Of a stretch of DNA of 64,000 nucleotides, positions 21,107 through 55,690 are shown piece by piece. Made by a program: the position numbers and the translations under genes. The stretch's first letter is position 1; every line of letters begins with the position of its first letter. Below the pieces are notes generated by a model. It saw only the letters and a program-made list of their open reading frames with translations. It had not been told where the DNA came from and ran no database searches. The stretch comes from Eublepharis macularius. Lineage: Eukaryota; Chordata; Lepidosauria; Squamata; Eublepharidae. The DNA is taken from NCBI RefSeq assembly GCF_028583425.1, contig NC_072791.1, positions 18,681,868 to 18,745,867 of the forward strand, in the 5' to 3' direction.

Positions 21107-22314
21107 AAGCATTTGTAGAAGTATTCAGTATCCAAATTGAGACAGAAGTTGGGAGAAGAAATTCATTTCAGTACCAATCATTTGAGAAGCTTGTATGAGC
21201 ACTGCAAAGTTTTCTTCTAAGATAAAAAAAAATCTAGCTGAATATAAAATGTTGGGTTCTCTCCAGGGATTCCTCGGTGGAAGGTGTTGAGCACAGGTCT
21301 CCCCTTTCCCCCCTTCTCCCCAGTTGCCATTCCCCCAAGATGAAGTATCACAAAGGATTTAAGTAAGTTCCCAGAATTACACTCTTTTATGTTGTTTCCC
21401 CTGTAGTCTTCTTGACACAAACTTTATTTTTATTAGGTTCAGAAGGGTTGTGGGAAAGGATGAACTCCAAGCACTGCACAACTGCTTCAAGAAAGTGAAG
21501 TTTGTGCCAGCAGGACAGTGGGATATACAATAAGGTCTCGGGGAGCAGAAATGAAATGGGAGAAATCTTCTTAGTTACTCTGGCCAGAGTGCGGGCAATC
21601 TCATTTCGCTGAGCAGCAAGGCAGGCAAAGTCAGTCTGGCTAGAACAAAAGGCCTCCTGGGAGCAGCAGGAATATTTTCTTGCATGGTGTCTCTTGACCT
21701 CTGCCTTTATGAGGAAGGGGGAAATCTCTTTAAGTGCTTCGAAATAACACTGTAGCTCTAGCATGTGCCTGATGCAGGGGGAAACAGAAGATCTGGGCTT
21801 GTGTGCTGTGCAGGGGTGAGGAAAGCTGCACTTCTTAAAAGTCTCTCTTTTGTATTATGTTGAATGTGCAGAAGCCAGCCTGTTTTCCATCTGTGTACCT
21901 GAACCAGATGTCACTAAGAAGACGCCCTTTCCAAAACTACTGGCTAAGGGATAAAGAAGACCTAACCCCAGGAGGTCTGTGAACTGATATTCCCAGGGAT
22001 TTTTAAATGGAAATAGCAGCCAGTCCCCATCCCCATCTCCCATTATAGATCTGTTCCCTAGTGTGGTACAGAGAAGGCGTAGCAGCTCAACCACATGATT
22101 TTTTTTCCTGATCCAAAATGCATCCTTGAAAAAGACAGAATCCACATTTTGCCTGTCTTTTTCCCTTTCAGAGCTACCTACGGCACAGATCTTTTTTTGT
22201 TAGTGAAAATCCTCTCTTCCTAGCTCTGCAGCCTTGATTTGAGTTCAAGTCCTACATGGATATTTCGTGGTTAAAAATAGTAGGGAGATTTGTTTATGGA
22301 TCTCCCAGCACTTC
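21107..22314. other. Unassigned DNA
   Basis: No gene or recognised repeat. Minus-strand open frames at 21387-21764 and 21855-22145 show no family resemblance. Confidence 0.35.
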
Positions 22315-22571
22315 ATCTGCTGTAGCACAGTGGTTAAGTGGTTGGGCTGCGAATCAGCACTCTATTGGTTTGAATCCCACTCCTACCATGAGCTCAGTAG
22401 GTGGCCTTGGGTAAGCCCCTCCTCTCAACCCCAGCTCCCCAGCTGTATTGTGGGGATAATAATAACATTGACTTGTTCACCACTCTGGGTGGGGCACTAA
22501 TCTGTCCAGAAAAGCAGCATATAAGTGCAGCTGTCATCGTTATCATCATCATCATCATCATCATCATCATC
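22315..22571 (+). mobile_element. MIR-like tRNA SINE (S1) with (ATC)n tail
   Basis: GTAGCACAGTGGTTAAGTGG head, GTGGCCTTGGGTAAGCCCC core and a 3' simple repeat of ATC units at about 22541-22571. It is more diverged than the intron copies. Confidence 0.75.
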
Positions 22572-22726
22572 TTGTTTGGAATTCCTGTTCACATCTGGTA
22601 AGAAAACAAGAACAGCTGCTTTGGCTAGATTTAAGGGAGATGCTGACCAGTAGCAAAGTGTTTGCCTGCATGTAAGCTTTCCACCAGACTGTCATCTCAT
22701 TTACACTATGAGGATCAGCTCATGTA

Positions 22727-22968
22727 TACTGACAGCCAATTTGCATAGTGGTTAGTATGTTGAACTAGAAACTGGGAAGCCCAGGTTCACATCCCCACTC
22801 TGCCATGGAAGCTTGCTGAGTGGCCTTGGATCATTCACACTGTCTCAGCCTAACCTACCTCACAGGGTTGTTGTAAGCATACAATAGAGGAGGGGAGAAC
22901 CATGTAAGGTACTTTGGGTCCCCCCTTTGGGAAAACGGCAGGGTAATAATGAAGTAAATAAAACAAAT
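22727..22968 (+). mobile_element. MIR-like SINE variant (S1b)
   Basis: ATTTGCATAGTGGTTAGTAT head, CCCAGGTTCACATCCCCAC box B region, CCTAACCTACCTCACAGGG core and TTTGGGTCCCCCCTTTGGG tail. Confidence 0.8.
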
Positions 22969-23104
22969 CAATAAAATATGCATTGATATCTGGGCCAGAA
23001 CTCTTCTATCTATAACAGTGACAGAAACCCAACAGGCTCAGCTTTCACTCTTGGTGGAAGTCCATGGCAAGAAGAGGACTGAATTTCTGCTGGTATTGCC
23101 ATTG

Positions 23105-23437
23105 AGCAGAACCACAAGTGACAAAAGGCACAGATTGGACTCTTGTCAGCTTCCCTCCAGTTTTGATGGGAAATGTAGGCAGCTTGGCGGAATGTTGGAC
23201 AAGTGACAGTTGAAAAGTCCATTGGACAGCAGTCAGAGAGCCAAGCTGCAAGACCAGGATGCCTACATTTCCCATCAAAACTTAAGGGAAGCTGACAAGT
23301 GTCCAATCTGTGCCTTTTGTCACTTGTGGTTCTGCTCAGAGCCAAGCTGCAAGACCAGGATGCCTACATTTCCCATCAAAACTTAAGGGAAGCTGACAAG
23401 TGTCCAATCTGTGCCTTTTGTCACTTGTGGTTCTGCT
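23105..23437. mobile_element. Foldback MITE F1 with 101-bp internal duplication
   Basis: The ends AGCAGAACCACAAGTGAC / GTCACTTGTGGTTCTGCT are flanked by the 5-bp duplication CATTG (23100-23104 and 23438-23442). The right arm is present twice in direct orientation (period 101 bp, copies starting near 23237 and 23338) with no difference seen, so the internal duplication is recent. Confidence 0.82.
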
Positions 23438-23604
23438 CATTGTTAAAGGCAGAGAAGCCCTCCCAGAAAATAATAATAAAGTTGTTATGGGGTGGGGAAT
23501 TCCTTTTTCCAAACTTCACTTAAACTTAAAAAAGGATACAGCTATTGATTCCTCTTACTCTCTTTTTTCTCTTTTAAAAACAGGATTTCTCTTTAAAGAG
23601 AAAT

Positions 23605-24228
23605 GAAAGATATTATAGCACTGGAAAAAGTGCAGAAAAGGGCAACTAGAATGATTAAAGGGATGGAACATTTCCCCTATGAAGAAAGGTTAAAGCGCTT
23701 GGGGCTCTTTAGCTTGGAGAAATGACTACTGAGGGGTGACATGATAGAGGTTTACAAGATTATGCATGGGATTGAGAAGGTAGAGAAAGAAGTATTTTTC
23801 TCCCTTTCTCACAATACAAGAACTCATGGCCACTCAATGAAATTGCTGAGCAGTCAGGTTAGAACGGATAAAAGGAAGTACTTCTTCACCCAAAGAGTGA
23901 TTAACACATGGAATTCACTGCCACAGGAGGTGGTGGCAGTTTCAAGCATAGACAGCTTCAAGAGAGGACTGGATAAACATATGGAGCAGAGGTCCATCAG
24001 TGGCTATTAGCCACAAGGTATAGATGGAATGCTCTGTCTAGGGCAGTGATGCTCTGTATTCTTGGTGTTTTGGGGGGCAATCAGTGGGAGGGCTTCTTGT
24101 GTCCCTTCCCACTGGCAGACCTCCTGATGACACCTGGTTTTTTGGCCACTGTGTGACACAGAGTGTTGGACTGGATGGGCCATTGGCCTGATCCAACATG
24201 GCTTCTTTTATGTTCTTATGTTCTTATG
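23605..24228 (+). mobile_element. CR1 LINE 3' fragment
   Basis: Nucleotide and protein match to the C-terminal part of the CR1 at 18690 (MIEVYKIMHG, FFSLSHNTRTHGHSMKLLSS, NTWNSLPQEVVAVSSI), then the 3' UTR ATGGAGCAGAGGTCCATCAG and terminal TTCTTATG octamers at about 24213-24228. It is 5' truncated. Confidence 0.88.
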
Positions 24229-25340
24229 AAGGCACCCTTTTGTAACTTCGGCCCCTGCAGTTGTTTTATGTTATACACCCCAGAGGGATGCTCTAGCAGG
24301 AATATAGGAAGGCTTGGGAAAACATTGCCTACCTTTGAGCATCAACAGATTGAAATTCTGAAATTCTGCACAATCTGCCTTTCTGCCCAACTTCTCTTCA
24401 AATTTCTCTTTGATTAAAAAATTCCTAAAAAGAGCAAAAGGGTTGTTGAATTTCAGGGAGAAACTGGGTAAAGAGGAATTAAGAGAATTTCTTTTAATAA
24501 CCCTAGGAAAAAAGCAATGAGCAGCCATAGAAGTAAACTGCACTTCCAAAGATGTAGCGTGTACTCTGAATATCAAAAGGAACTTACAGCTTTCCCTCTG
24601 TCTGGTTGATCACGTTTTTCTGACCCTTTTGCAGTACAACCAACCAATACCTTTGTTTCCATTTTGGATACTTAGTTAGCTGTCAGGGTTCTTTCTCTCC
24701 TATTCTCCAACCAGGCTGCCTGTCTTTTAATCCTAAATTTTGTTGTTGATGCAATTAAAAGTTCATGGGGTATCTCATGCTTCAAAAAAGAAGAAGAAAT
24801 GTATAAAATAAATCTACTTAGCTGAGAAAGGCAGGAGGAAAGGGGAAGCCATGGAACCAAGGATGCCCATTATAATTTTCTGTAAATTAGTGACAGGAAA
24901 TTTTCGGTGGTGGCACCTTGCCTTTAGAATGCCCTTCCCTTGAGGCATTTTACCATACAGTCTTATAGATGTCAGGCTAAAGCATTTCTTTTTACCCAGG
25001 CTCGGCATGAAGGTTTTAATTTTTTTAAAAAAATCATTTTAGCTGTTTTATGGACTTCCTCTGCCCTGTTGTGTGTTTCAGGGTGCTCATTGGCTTGTTT
25101 TTAATTACTTGTTTTTCATACCTTGATCATTTACTATGGCTTTTATGTGTGTTGTACTGGGAAGCCACTTTCAGCAGGACTCTGAAAACACAGCATAAAA
25201 ATCCCCTAAATAAAACAAAAGGAACAAATAATAATTAGCAGCAAAAATTAGACTGAAATAAGGTGACAGCTTTTATAATTGTCTGGCACTCCTGATAAAT
25301 ACCTTGTATTTATCATTTATCATATAAGTATGATGAGTGA
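24229..25340. other. Unassigned DNA
   Basis: No gene or known repeat was supported. The stretch is AT-rich with poly(A) runs near 24784 and 25024. Confidence 0.35.
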
Positions 25341-25479
25341 AGGCTAATATGTTTTGCTGACTACTTCCATTTTTGTATTTTATGTTTTTTTCCCTTTGGA
25401 AAATATTACAAGTGAAAACAATATCTTCCCAGAGTTGCAAAAATGCCTTGTCAAAATCACTACCCAGTTAGCTCTGAGT
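25341..25479 (+). repeat. Left copy of an old direct duplication
   Basis: AGGCTAATATGTTTTGCTGA through CCCAGTTAGCTCTGAG is matched in order, with many differences, by 26236-26402. The two copies flank the Bov-B relic. They are far too long and diverged to be a target-site duplication. Confidence 0.7.
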
Positions 25480-26226
25480 TGGAGTGAAAATTGGTGGAAA
25501 GAACATTAACAGTCTGAGATCCCTGTCTGACACCCCACGGCTGGAAGAAAATAGAGAAGACTTGAAATGACTACTGATGAAGGTTAAAAGAGGAAGTGCC
25601 AAAGCAGGACTACAGCTGAACATCAAGAAGACAAAAGTAATGTCTGGTGAAGAGTTACCCAATTTTAAAGCTGACAATGAGGAAATTGAAATTGTTCAAG
25701 ATTTTCTTTTCCTTGGCTTGAATGTCAACTGAAAGGGAGACTGCAACCAAGAAATCAGAAGGAGATCGAGACTTGGAAAGGCATCTATGGAGTGTCAATG
25801 GGGACCAAGATCAAGATAATTCATGATAAATAGCAGCAAATTTACTATGGATGGGGAAGTTGGACAATGAAGAATGCTGAAAGGAAAAAAAGTGATTCAT
25901 TCAAAATGAGGTGTCTGAGGAGAGTTTTACAGATGCAAAGGACCACCAAAAGGATAGATCAAACCTGAATTCTCCCTAGAAGTTAAAATGTTGAAACAGA
26001 GGCTATAATTGAAAAGACAAGATTCACTAAAAAAAAACAATAATGCTAGAAAAAGTGGAATGCACTAGGAAAAGAGGAAGACCCACCATGAGATGGCTTG
26101 ACTCAATAAAGGAAGACACACCCTTCAGTTTTCAGGAACTGAGCAAGGCTGTTAATGATAAAATGTTTTGGAGATCATTGACCCATAGAGTTGCCGTAAG
26201 TCGAAAGCAACTTAATGGCACATAAT
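25480..26226 (+). mobile_element. Bov-B (RTE) LINE relic, 3' part
   Basis: The sequence is recognisable as Bov-B ORF2 3' coding and tail: AAAGAACATTAACAGTCTGAG, AGGAAAAGAGGAAGACCCAC, TTGACTCAATAAAGGAAG, GCAAGGCTGTTAATGATAAA and the end AGTTGCCGTAAGTCGAAAGC. It has many small indels and is old. Bov-B is the likely enzyme source for the SINEs here that end with the same type of tail. Confidence 0.85.
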
Positions 26227-26235
26227 GCACACTCC

Positions 26236-26402
26236 AGGCTAATGTGTGTTTTGCTGACTCCTTCCATTTCTATATTTTACTTCCTCACTCCTTTTGAAAA
26301 CTATTACAACCCCCCCACCCTTCCCGAAGTTGTAAAAATGCCCTGTGGAAAGGGGAGCAGATGAGAGGGTGATGTCAAAGTCACTAGCCAATTAGCGCTG
26401 AG
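26236..26402 (+). repeat. Right copy of an old direct duplication
   Basis: This is the partner of 25341-25479. The order of matching blocks is kept: AGGCTAATGTGTGTTTTGC, TGACTCCTTCCATTTCTATA, GTTGTAAAAATGCCCTG and CCAATTAGCGCTGAG. Confidence 0.7.
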
Positions 26403-27334
26403 CACAGCCAGGTTCTTATTTACAGCCCACAGAACTGTTTTTCCTCATGTCTGATCCTGAAAAGGAACATCTGGTGAAAATATAGCAGATGTGCTGCTAC
26501 TGTTCAGCAATCTTGATTTTTGGTTACAGCTCTACACACTTCTTTTTCCTCTGGGAAGAAGATTGATTGCTATACGGCGAACTGCCCTGTCTGAAGTTTT
26601 CCCAAGAGTGAGGACTGAGTCCTGAGTGTGACATTCTGAGCCAGCCCAAGCTACGGCAGGGGGAAAAAAGTGCCAGGTTCTCGATTTGTGTCTCCAGCAT
26701 CCCCTGTAATAAGCAACAAATTGAGCTTCATATCTGTATCGATTCCCATCTTGCTTTGAGAAAATGCTTAGGAGACACGAAACGTTAGATTTCAAAGGAA
26801 AGAATTTGCCACCCTTCTGACCGTTGGAGGTCCCCCCCCCCTCTCCCAGCCTCCCAGGCATGAAGGAATATAAAACCTCTGGGAATCTAATGAAAAGCCA
26901 GCTGCTATCAGTGCAGTCATCAGCTGTTCACCCTTCAGAAACTAAATTATCAGCAAAATCGCTTTGCCCAGGGCTTAACGTTTGCACCTTTCTTTCATTC
27001 TCAGAAGAAGCCACTAGGCTTTCTACCAGTATTTAATCAAGTTCTCAGCAGCGGGGATGAAATCTTGGAGCACGCCCAGCTATTGAGAGTGAGGATATAT
27101 ATTGGTGTCTGTGACTTCACTTTCTGTTCTAAGAAGAGACATGGCGGGCTCTGCAAAATAAATCTGTATCTACAAAAGCCCACAGACATGAAGAAATGCA
27201 TCAAGGTTAATTACTGCACATTAGTTTACTGCAATGTGCTGGAGTCAGAACTGACAAATGTCTTGAATCAAAATGCATTTAGTTTCTCTTATCCATGCAG
27301 CACATCCTCCAACTCTGTCCTTTTAATAACCAAG
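26403..27334. other. Unassigned DNA
   Basis: No gene or recognised repeat. The open frame at 27065-27442 on the + strand runs into a SINE and lacks resemblance to known proteins. Confidence 0.35.
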
Positions 27335-27500
27335 AGGGATATGGCTCAGGGATGGAGCACTTGCTCTCTATGTGCAAAGTCTCAGGTTCAGTTCCTAGCA
27401 TGCCATCCTCCATTTTATCCTCACAACAACCCAGCAAGGTAGGTTAGGCAGAGAGAGTGACTGGCCCAAAGTCATCCTGTGCTTTTCGTGTCCGGAGGGG
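27335..27500. mobile_element. S2 SINE head followed by antisense MIR-like fragment
   Basis: GATATGGCTCAGGGATGGAG and CAGGTTCAGTTCC (27340-27400, +) are the tRNA-like head of an S2 SINE. Next to it, CCTCACAACAACCCAGCAAGG (27418-27500, -) is an S1-type core. Both are fragments. Confidence 0.6.
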
Positions 27501-27514
27501 ATTTGAACTTGAGT

Positions 27515-27908
27515 TTGAACTTGTGGGCACTCAATAAAATTGCTGATCAGTCGAGTTAGAATGGATAAAAGGAAGTACTTCTTCACCCAAAGAGTGATTA
27601 ACACATGGAATTCCCTGCCACAGGAGGTGGTGGCAGCTTCAAGCACAGACAGCTTCAAGAAGCTATTGGGTAAACATATGGAGCAGAGGTCCATCAGTGG
27701 CTATTAGCCACAAGGCATAGATGGAATGCTCTGTCTAGGGCAGTGACGCTCTGTATTCTTGGTGTTTGGGGGGGGCAATCAGTGGGAGGGCTTCTAGTGT
27801 CCCTTCCCCACTGGCAGACCTCCTGATGACACCAGGTTTTTTGGCCACTGTGTGACACAGAGTGTTGGACTGGATGGGCCATTGGCCTGATCCAACATGT
27901 TCTTATGT
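27515..27908 (+). mobile_element. CR1 LINE 3' fragment
   Basis: GTGGGCACTCAATAAAATTG through ATGGAGCAGAGGTCCATCAG and the 3' UTR matches the CR1 copies at 18690 and 23605. It ends near ATGTTCTTATG and is heavily 5' truncated. Confidence 0.85.
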
Positions 27909-28737
27909 CCCCCCAACACTTTAACACACTGACTCTCTCATTAAAGGTTCTTAGGTAACAGGAATGTCCCTGTAAGGATCTGCCAAGTAGCTTTCCAAAA
28001 GACTGCATTGGGTTAATAAAGCTTTATTGGAAAGTTCTAGTATCATGTTCTTATGAGGGTCATTGTCAGGAATGAAGCATCACCAAATATCATGAGCGTA
28101 TTAGCATTCACAGGCCAGCATCCACCCCCCCTTCCCAGAGGCGGACCGTATCTCAGCACTAGAGAGGGAGAGGAGTGCTGCTCCTGTTCCGGCACCTGTT
28201 TGGCCTTGCTGGGCTTCAAAAAAGGTCTCTAGAGCTGAATTTTACAAAGAATTTGTAAAAGCTGATGCCCCTTGACATCTGCTGAGGGTGTGGTGGAGGT
28301 CGAGCAGGAGGGGCTGGCGGATAGCGGGCAGGTGGCCATAGCAGTGGAACCACCAGTACATGAGGGTAAGTCATCTATGCCTCAGCAGGCTGGCAACTGG
28401 CCGTGGGGCCCTTGGGGTCAACAGACTGCTACGGGTGTTTCAGCTCAGCCACCTTCATATTCTTCTCCCATGCAGGACTGGCCTTCGGCAGGCTTGCCGG
28501 TTTGGCCAGGTCATGCCACTGGGCTGGGAACTAACTGTAAAAAGGAGGACACAGGGTTCAAGGTTCTTTCTCAGCAGCTAGGAACAAGCATAGTCCAAGA
28601 GAGATAATTCCAGCAAGAATTCACATCTTGGGAGAGTTGAGAACCACAGACATAACATCATAACCTCTAGCCTCAACCCCCTCCCCTAGGTATGGGTATG
28701 GCAGATGCTGCCACCATCTTGACAGTCCCACTTCCTC
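27909..28737. other. Unassigned DNA
   Basis: No gene or clear repeat. Plus-strand open frames at 28272-28607 and 28360-28581 overlap in different frames and are not supported. Confidence 0.3.
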
Positions 28738-28822
28738 AATCTGGAGAGCCACCATGAGTCAGTGTGGAAATTCTGAGCTAGATGGACCAGCGGTCTAACG
28801 TAAAAGCAGCTTCCTACATAAT
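28738..28822 (+). mobile_element. S2 SINE tail fragment
   Basis: GAGTCAGTGTGGAAATTCTG followed by TAGATGGACCAGCGGTCTAA and GCAGCTTCCTACA resembles the 3' part of S2 SINEs, a diverged remnant. Confidence 0.5.
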
Positions 28823-28832
28823 ATAGACAGTG

Positions 28833-28921
28833 AGTGCAATCCTAAGAAGAATTAGTCCAGTCTAAGCTCATTGAAACCAATGGGTTTCAACTGGAGTAAC
28901 TATGTTTAGGATTGCACTGAG
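28833..28921. mobile_element. Short palindromic MITE, family F2
   Basis: GAGTGCAATCCTAAGAAGAA at the left and GTTTAGGATTGCACTGAG at the right form the inverted ends, and the centre ATTGAAACCAATGGGTTTCA is also palindromic. Confidence 0.7.
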
Positions 28922-29174
28922 TATTTATCTTCTTATTATTTGAAGATGCCAGAGTTGTTGTTATTTTTATATGCATGGCATCATCCATGAGCACGGCATT
29001 TCACAGAGTCCATAAAGAATGATCCCTGCCCTACGGAGCTTACAATCTAACATATGCCATAAATAAGGCAACAAAGTGAGAAGTGGGAGGGTAGAAAATG
29101 GGATGAAGAATCTGCATTGTGAGGCTTAGTTTCAGCAGAAGTGGAAACTGTGATGTGAAAGCCTTCTTGAATAC

Positions 29175-29345
29175 TTAAATTGAAGTCAGACCATTGGTCC
29201 ATCAAAGTCAGCATTGTCTACTTTGATGGGAAGCAGCTCTCCAGGTCCCAAGTTGAGGCCTCTCACATCACCTCCTACCTGATCTTTGAACTGGAGAAGT
29301 CCGGGATCAAACCCGAGAAGCTCTACTGCTGAGTCCCATCCCCTT
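29175..29345 (-). mobile_element. S2 SINE, antisense
   Basis: AGTCAGACCATTGGTCCATC, GTTGAGGCCTCTCACATCAC, then GGGATCAAACCCGAGAAG and CTCTACTGCTGAG are the reverse of the S2 body, box B and box A. Confidence 0.7.
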
Positions 29346-30400
29346 GGCAAAGTGGTTGCTTAGAAAGATACGTTCTGAGAACAACACTGAAAAAAGTAAG
29401 AGGGATGGCATTACACATTGCTATGGTGCTGGCCATCTTGTGGCAATGACTTGCACAAGTTAATTAGTCCTTGACTTAAAAAACAGTTCCTTTTGTCTGT
29501 CTTAAATGGATGGCCCAAAAACTTCACCGAGTGCCTGCAAGTCATACTCTTATGAGGAAGAAGAGTCTACTGTGCCCACACCTTCTACCTCTTGAATAAT
29601 TTCATAAACCTCCAGCGTGTTCTTGCCCCCAGTCTACTTCTCTCTGAACTGCAAAAGCCCTGAACTCCTTTTGCTAGTTTGGAAATTACTTCAGCCCTTT
29701 AACTATTTTGGTTACCTCTTTATTCACCCTTCCCATAAAGGTGCTATTTTTTTTCTTTGAGAGCTCTCTGATCTGCAAGTGAATGATATGATTGACTTGC
29801 AGTCGGATACAAAACGGCAAGAGCTTCCAGCGGTCAGTTCTTCCCTATGCAGGTAAAGATAGCGCCGTATGGATTTCAGGACCATGGATAGCAGTCTGCA
29901 GATAACGGCGCTCCAGCTTCAGAAAAACCATGTCTGAGCTGTCCTTGGTCCTGAATAATGCTCTTCTCCTCTTACATTTCTGACTAGATTTAAAATAGTG
30001 AAGTCGGGGGCGGTCACTATGCTAATGTTTGCCAAAAATAACCAGTTACCTTTAAACTCTCTCCCTCCCTCTCTCTCTCACACACAGATATACACACACA
30101 CAGAGTACAAAATGCTGGGTACAGAATGCCATAAATCTCGTGAACATTTTTTGTGCAAAAGAAAGAGATGCACGCATATTAACCCATCTAGCATGCACAC
30201 ACACTTCTTCCTGTGAGTGCATACAATCCATCTGTTTGTACAGTTTTCTTTGTAATAATAACCAATTGCCTACACAGGTGCATTTGTACATACATAGGGG
30301 CTCAGTGAAACATTGATTTGACTGAGACAGGGTCACTAGGTGTGATCTTACTTCTCGTTCTTCCTGTTCTGTGAACAAGAGGGCTGTTATGTTTCTGGAA
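29346..30400. other. Unassigned DNA with CT/CA simple repeats
   Basis: No gene is supported. A (CT)n/(CA)n tract lies at about 30058-30103. A MIR-like fragment may follow at 30405-30520. Confidence 0.35.
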
Positions 30401-30404
30401 TCCT

Positions 30405-30520
30405 TACAACAGCTCGGTAAGGTGGGCCAGTGATCCCCATATTACTGTGCGGAGGTGACAAAGAAAGACATTGGTTTGCCTAAGGCTGACTAGTTAGTCT
30501 TACAGCAGATACGAAATTTG
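30405..30520 (-). mobile_element. MIR-like SINE fragment, antisense
   Basis: TTACAACAGCTCGGTAAGGTG and GGTTTGCCTAAGGCTGAC correspond to the antisense core of MIR-like elements; no head is recognisable. Confidence 0.5.
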
Positions 30521-30977
30521 AATGGGAGATTTCCTATCCCCTTGTACCTGCTCACTCCCTAAGAGATTGAACTATGAATTAGAAATGAAATGGAGTCCCG
30601 TGGCACCTTGAAGACTTTTTAAAAATCCAGTATAGGCTTTGGTGGACTAGAGACCTTTTCTTTAGATACAGGATACTGAGTGAGAATTCTCAGAATCTTG
30701 GAACCATGCAGGGTCTTGTATGTGAAGCTGGCTCTAATTCACCAATGCTTATTCTGGAATAAAATAAGGTGCAACATGATTCCTGACTAGCACAGCTTTC
30801 TTGTTGAGCAATTAATTTGGAAGTTCTTAGCTTTGCGTCTGCCCTAAGGGAACCTTAGCCAAGCCAATCTACCCTCCCCCCCAATCAGGAATGCCAGAAT
30901 AATAATACTAGCCAAAATTCCAGACTTCTGGTAAGGATTGCAAGAGACATGGTGCACGTTGAACACCCCCTGCTTAG

Positions 30978-31191
30978 AGATAGATCAAGATGGGTAGCAG
31001 TGTTAGTCTGCCTGTAGCAGTAGAAAAGAACAAGAGTCCAGTAGCACCTGTGAGACACAAAATTTGTGGTAGGGTAGGAGCTTTCGTGAGTCACAGCTCA
31101 CTTCTTCAGATACCTGTAACTCACAAAAAGCTCATACCCTACCACAAATTTTGTTAGTCGTATAGGTGCTACTAGACTCTTGCTCCTTTCT
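30978..31191. mobile_element. Foldback retroelement fragment (P2) with hammerhead-like core
   Basis: This 214-bp insertion is flanked by 13-bp direct repeats with one mismatch (30965-30977 and 31192-31204). Its halves are inverted copies sharing GAACAAGAGTCCAGTAGCACC and CAAAATTTGTGGTAGGGTA. Near the centre, on the minus strand, CTGAAGAAGTGAGC...GACTCACGAAAGC has the arrangement CUGANGA-stem-GAAA of a hammerhead core. Penelope-like elements are known to carry such cores. The assignment is inferred. Confidence 0.6.
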
Positions 31192-31214
31192 ACCCCCTGC
31201 CTAGTTCATTTTAA

Positions 31215-54005
<22,791 letters not shown>

Positions 54006-54799
54006 CAGGGATGAGCCAGTATACCCGAGCATTGTAGGTTTTCTAATCTGGCAGCACTATTGGAAGGTCAAGTATGAAAATTGTATTGGGTTGTCTGCTG
54101 AGTAGGTTTTAGGAATATGGGACTGAGCATCCTGTTAAGGAGATATTTATTATCTGTAGACATGCCACCATTAATGTAACTCATTGGGCTAGTTCACACA
54201 TGCATATACAACGTCATGATCTCTCATCTCCTGCTTTTTCTTGGCCAAATTACCCTTGGCCAAATGTACAAACTCTCTCCACTGTAAATTATTTGAGTTG
54301 ACACTGGGTGGTGTCAAAATTTTGTTTTGGGGAGTTAATTTGTAAAGACTTACTCGTATGAGCAAATTATCCCTGAGTGTGGCAATGGATGAGGGATGGA
54401 CATGCATGTGTGAACTATGTCCTCTTGCTTTGATATAGATTCTTTTTGTGGGTTAAAACTGCCATCAGCAACCAGCTTACTCATAAGTATCCTGCTGAAT
54501 GTAGACTTGAGCATTTATGTTTCTTTGCAAGATATTCGAAGACATACACCTGGTTAATTCAAACACCTAGCAGGTTCCTCTCCCGTACAAAGATACTATC
54601 ACATGTGATGTGGGCACTCTCTTGGAGACCACCCACCTTATGAATTCTTAATTATTGTAATCCTTTGCATTCAAAACGAGGGGGTCTTGGGCAACCTCAT
54701 GATTGGGTATCCATGTGGCAATGCCCATGTCATGCAAGAGGGCTCTTTGTAGCAGAGGGTGAAGGGAACTTCTCTCCAACCATGTGAAAACTCTAATAT
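54006..54799 (+). other. Probable start of the TMEM179 3' UTR
   Basis: Sequence following the stop is free of recognised repeats for about 800 bp. No AATAAA is seen before the L2 fragment at 54800, so the polyadenylation site lies further on or uses a variant signal. AATAAA hexamers occur much later (62348 and 63639), and which one is used, if either, is unknown. Confidence 0.45.
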
Positions 54800-55320
54800 G
54801 TTTAGTTTAGTTTATTCGGTGTTTCACCCGCCCTCCCCACAAGTGGGGTCAGGACGGGGTACAACAGTCATAAAATACAATTACTTAGCAGATTCTACAA
54901 TAAAATTCAGCAATTAAAATTATATATATACAAAAACCTCATATAGTTGGCTACACATTCCTGCCCCCAGCGTACAAAGAGGAGGTAGACAGACACACGA
55001 GCTGTACTCAAATACCGGAGATCGGTGTGAGGCTCAATGATGGTCCTGACACTGGGCTCAACCGTAAACCCGGTGGAACATCTCCGTCTTGCAAACCCGC
55101 CGAAATGATACAAGATCCTGGCAGGCCCAAGTGTCCTCAGACAGAGAGTTCCACCAGGTTGGGGCCAGGACCAAAAAGGCCTTGGCCCTAGTCAAGGCCA
55201 AACGAGCCTCCCTAGGGCTAGGGCTCACCAGTAAGTTCTTACCCACTGAACGAAGCACTCTCTGGGGCACATACAGGGAGAGACGGTCCCTCAGGTATGA
55301 TGAAGTAGCACTTGGGAAAC
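54800..55320 (-). mobile_element. L2 LINE 3' end, antisense
   Basis: CACCCGCCCTCCCCACAAGT at the left and, on the minus strand, the C-terminus LALTRAKAFLVLAPTWWNSL, the same subfamily as 42112-42690. Confidence 0.82.
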
Positions 55321-55690
55321 TTGCAACAGGGGTATGCTGTCGGATTCCTTAAATGTTTTTGTAACCACAAGTGCAATCTCTTTGGAAATCCCATTAGGAA
55401 GCAGCAGTCTTCTCGCTTCTAGGACTCGTACTGCTTTAGCGAGCTGCAATTGTGTGGGGGCATGGAGCTCTATGCTTGCTTAGTGGACTGAACTTTATAA
55501 ACAATTCCCTCTAGGGTCTAGTTCATGAAACCATCATGTATCAGTAGTCAGGGAAGAATCCTGTGCATTTTATGTCCTAGCTAGCTGGTTGTGTACAGTG
55601 GCTAGCATACACCACATCACAAACTCCCGAAAAGTGAATTTTTGGATGGGGTGATAAACACATGGCACATAGTGGTATTACACATGACAT
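55321..55690. other. Unassigned DNA
   Basis: No gene or repeat recognised; may be part of the TMEM179 3' UTR or flank. Confidence 0.3.
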
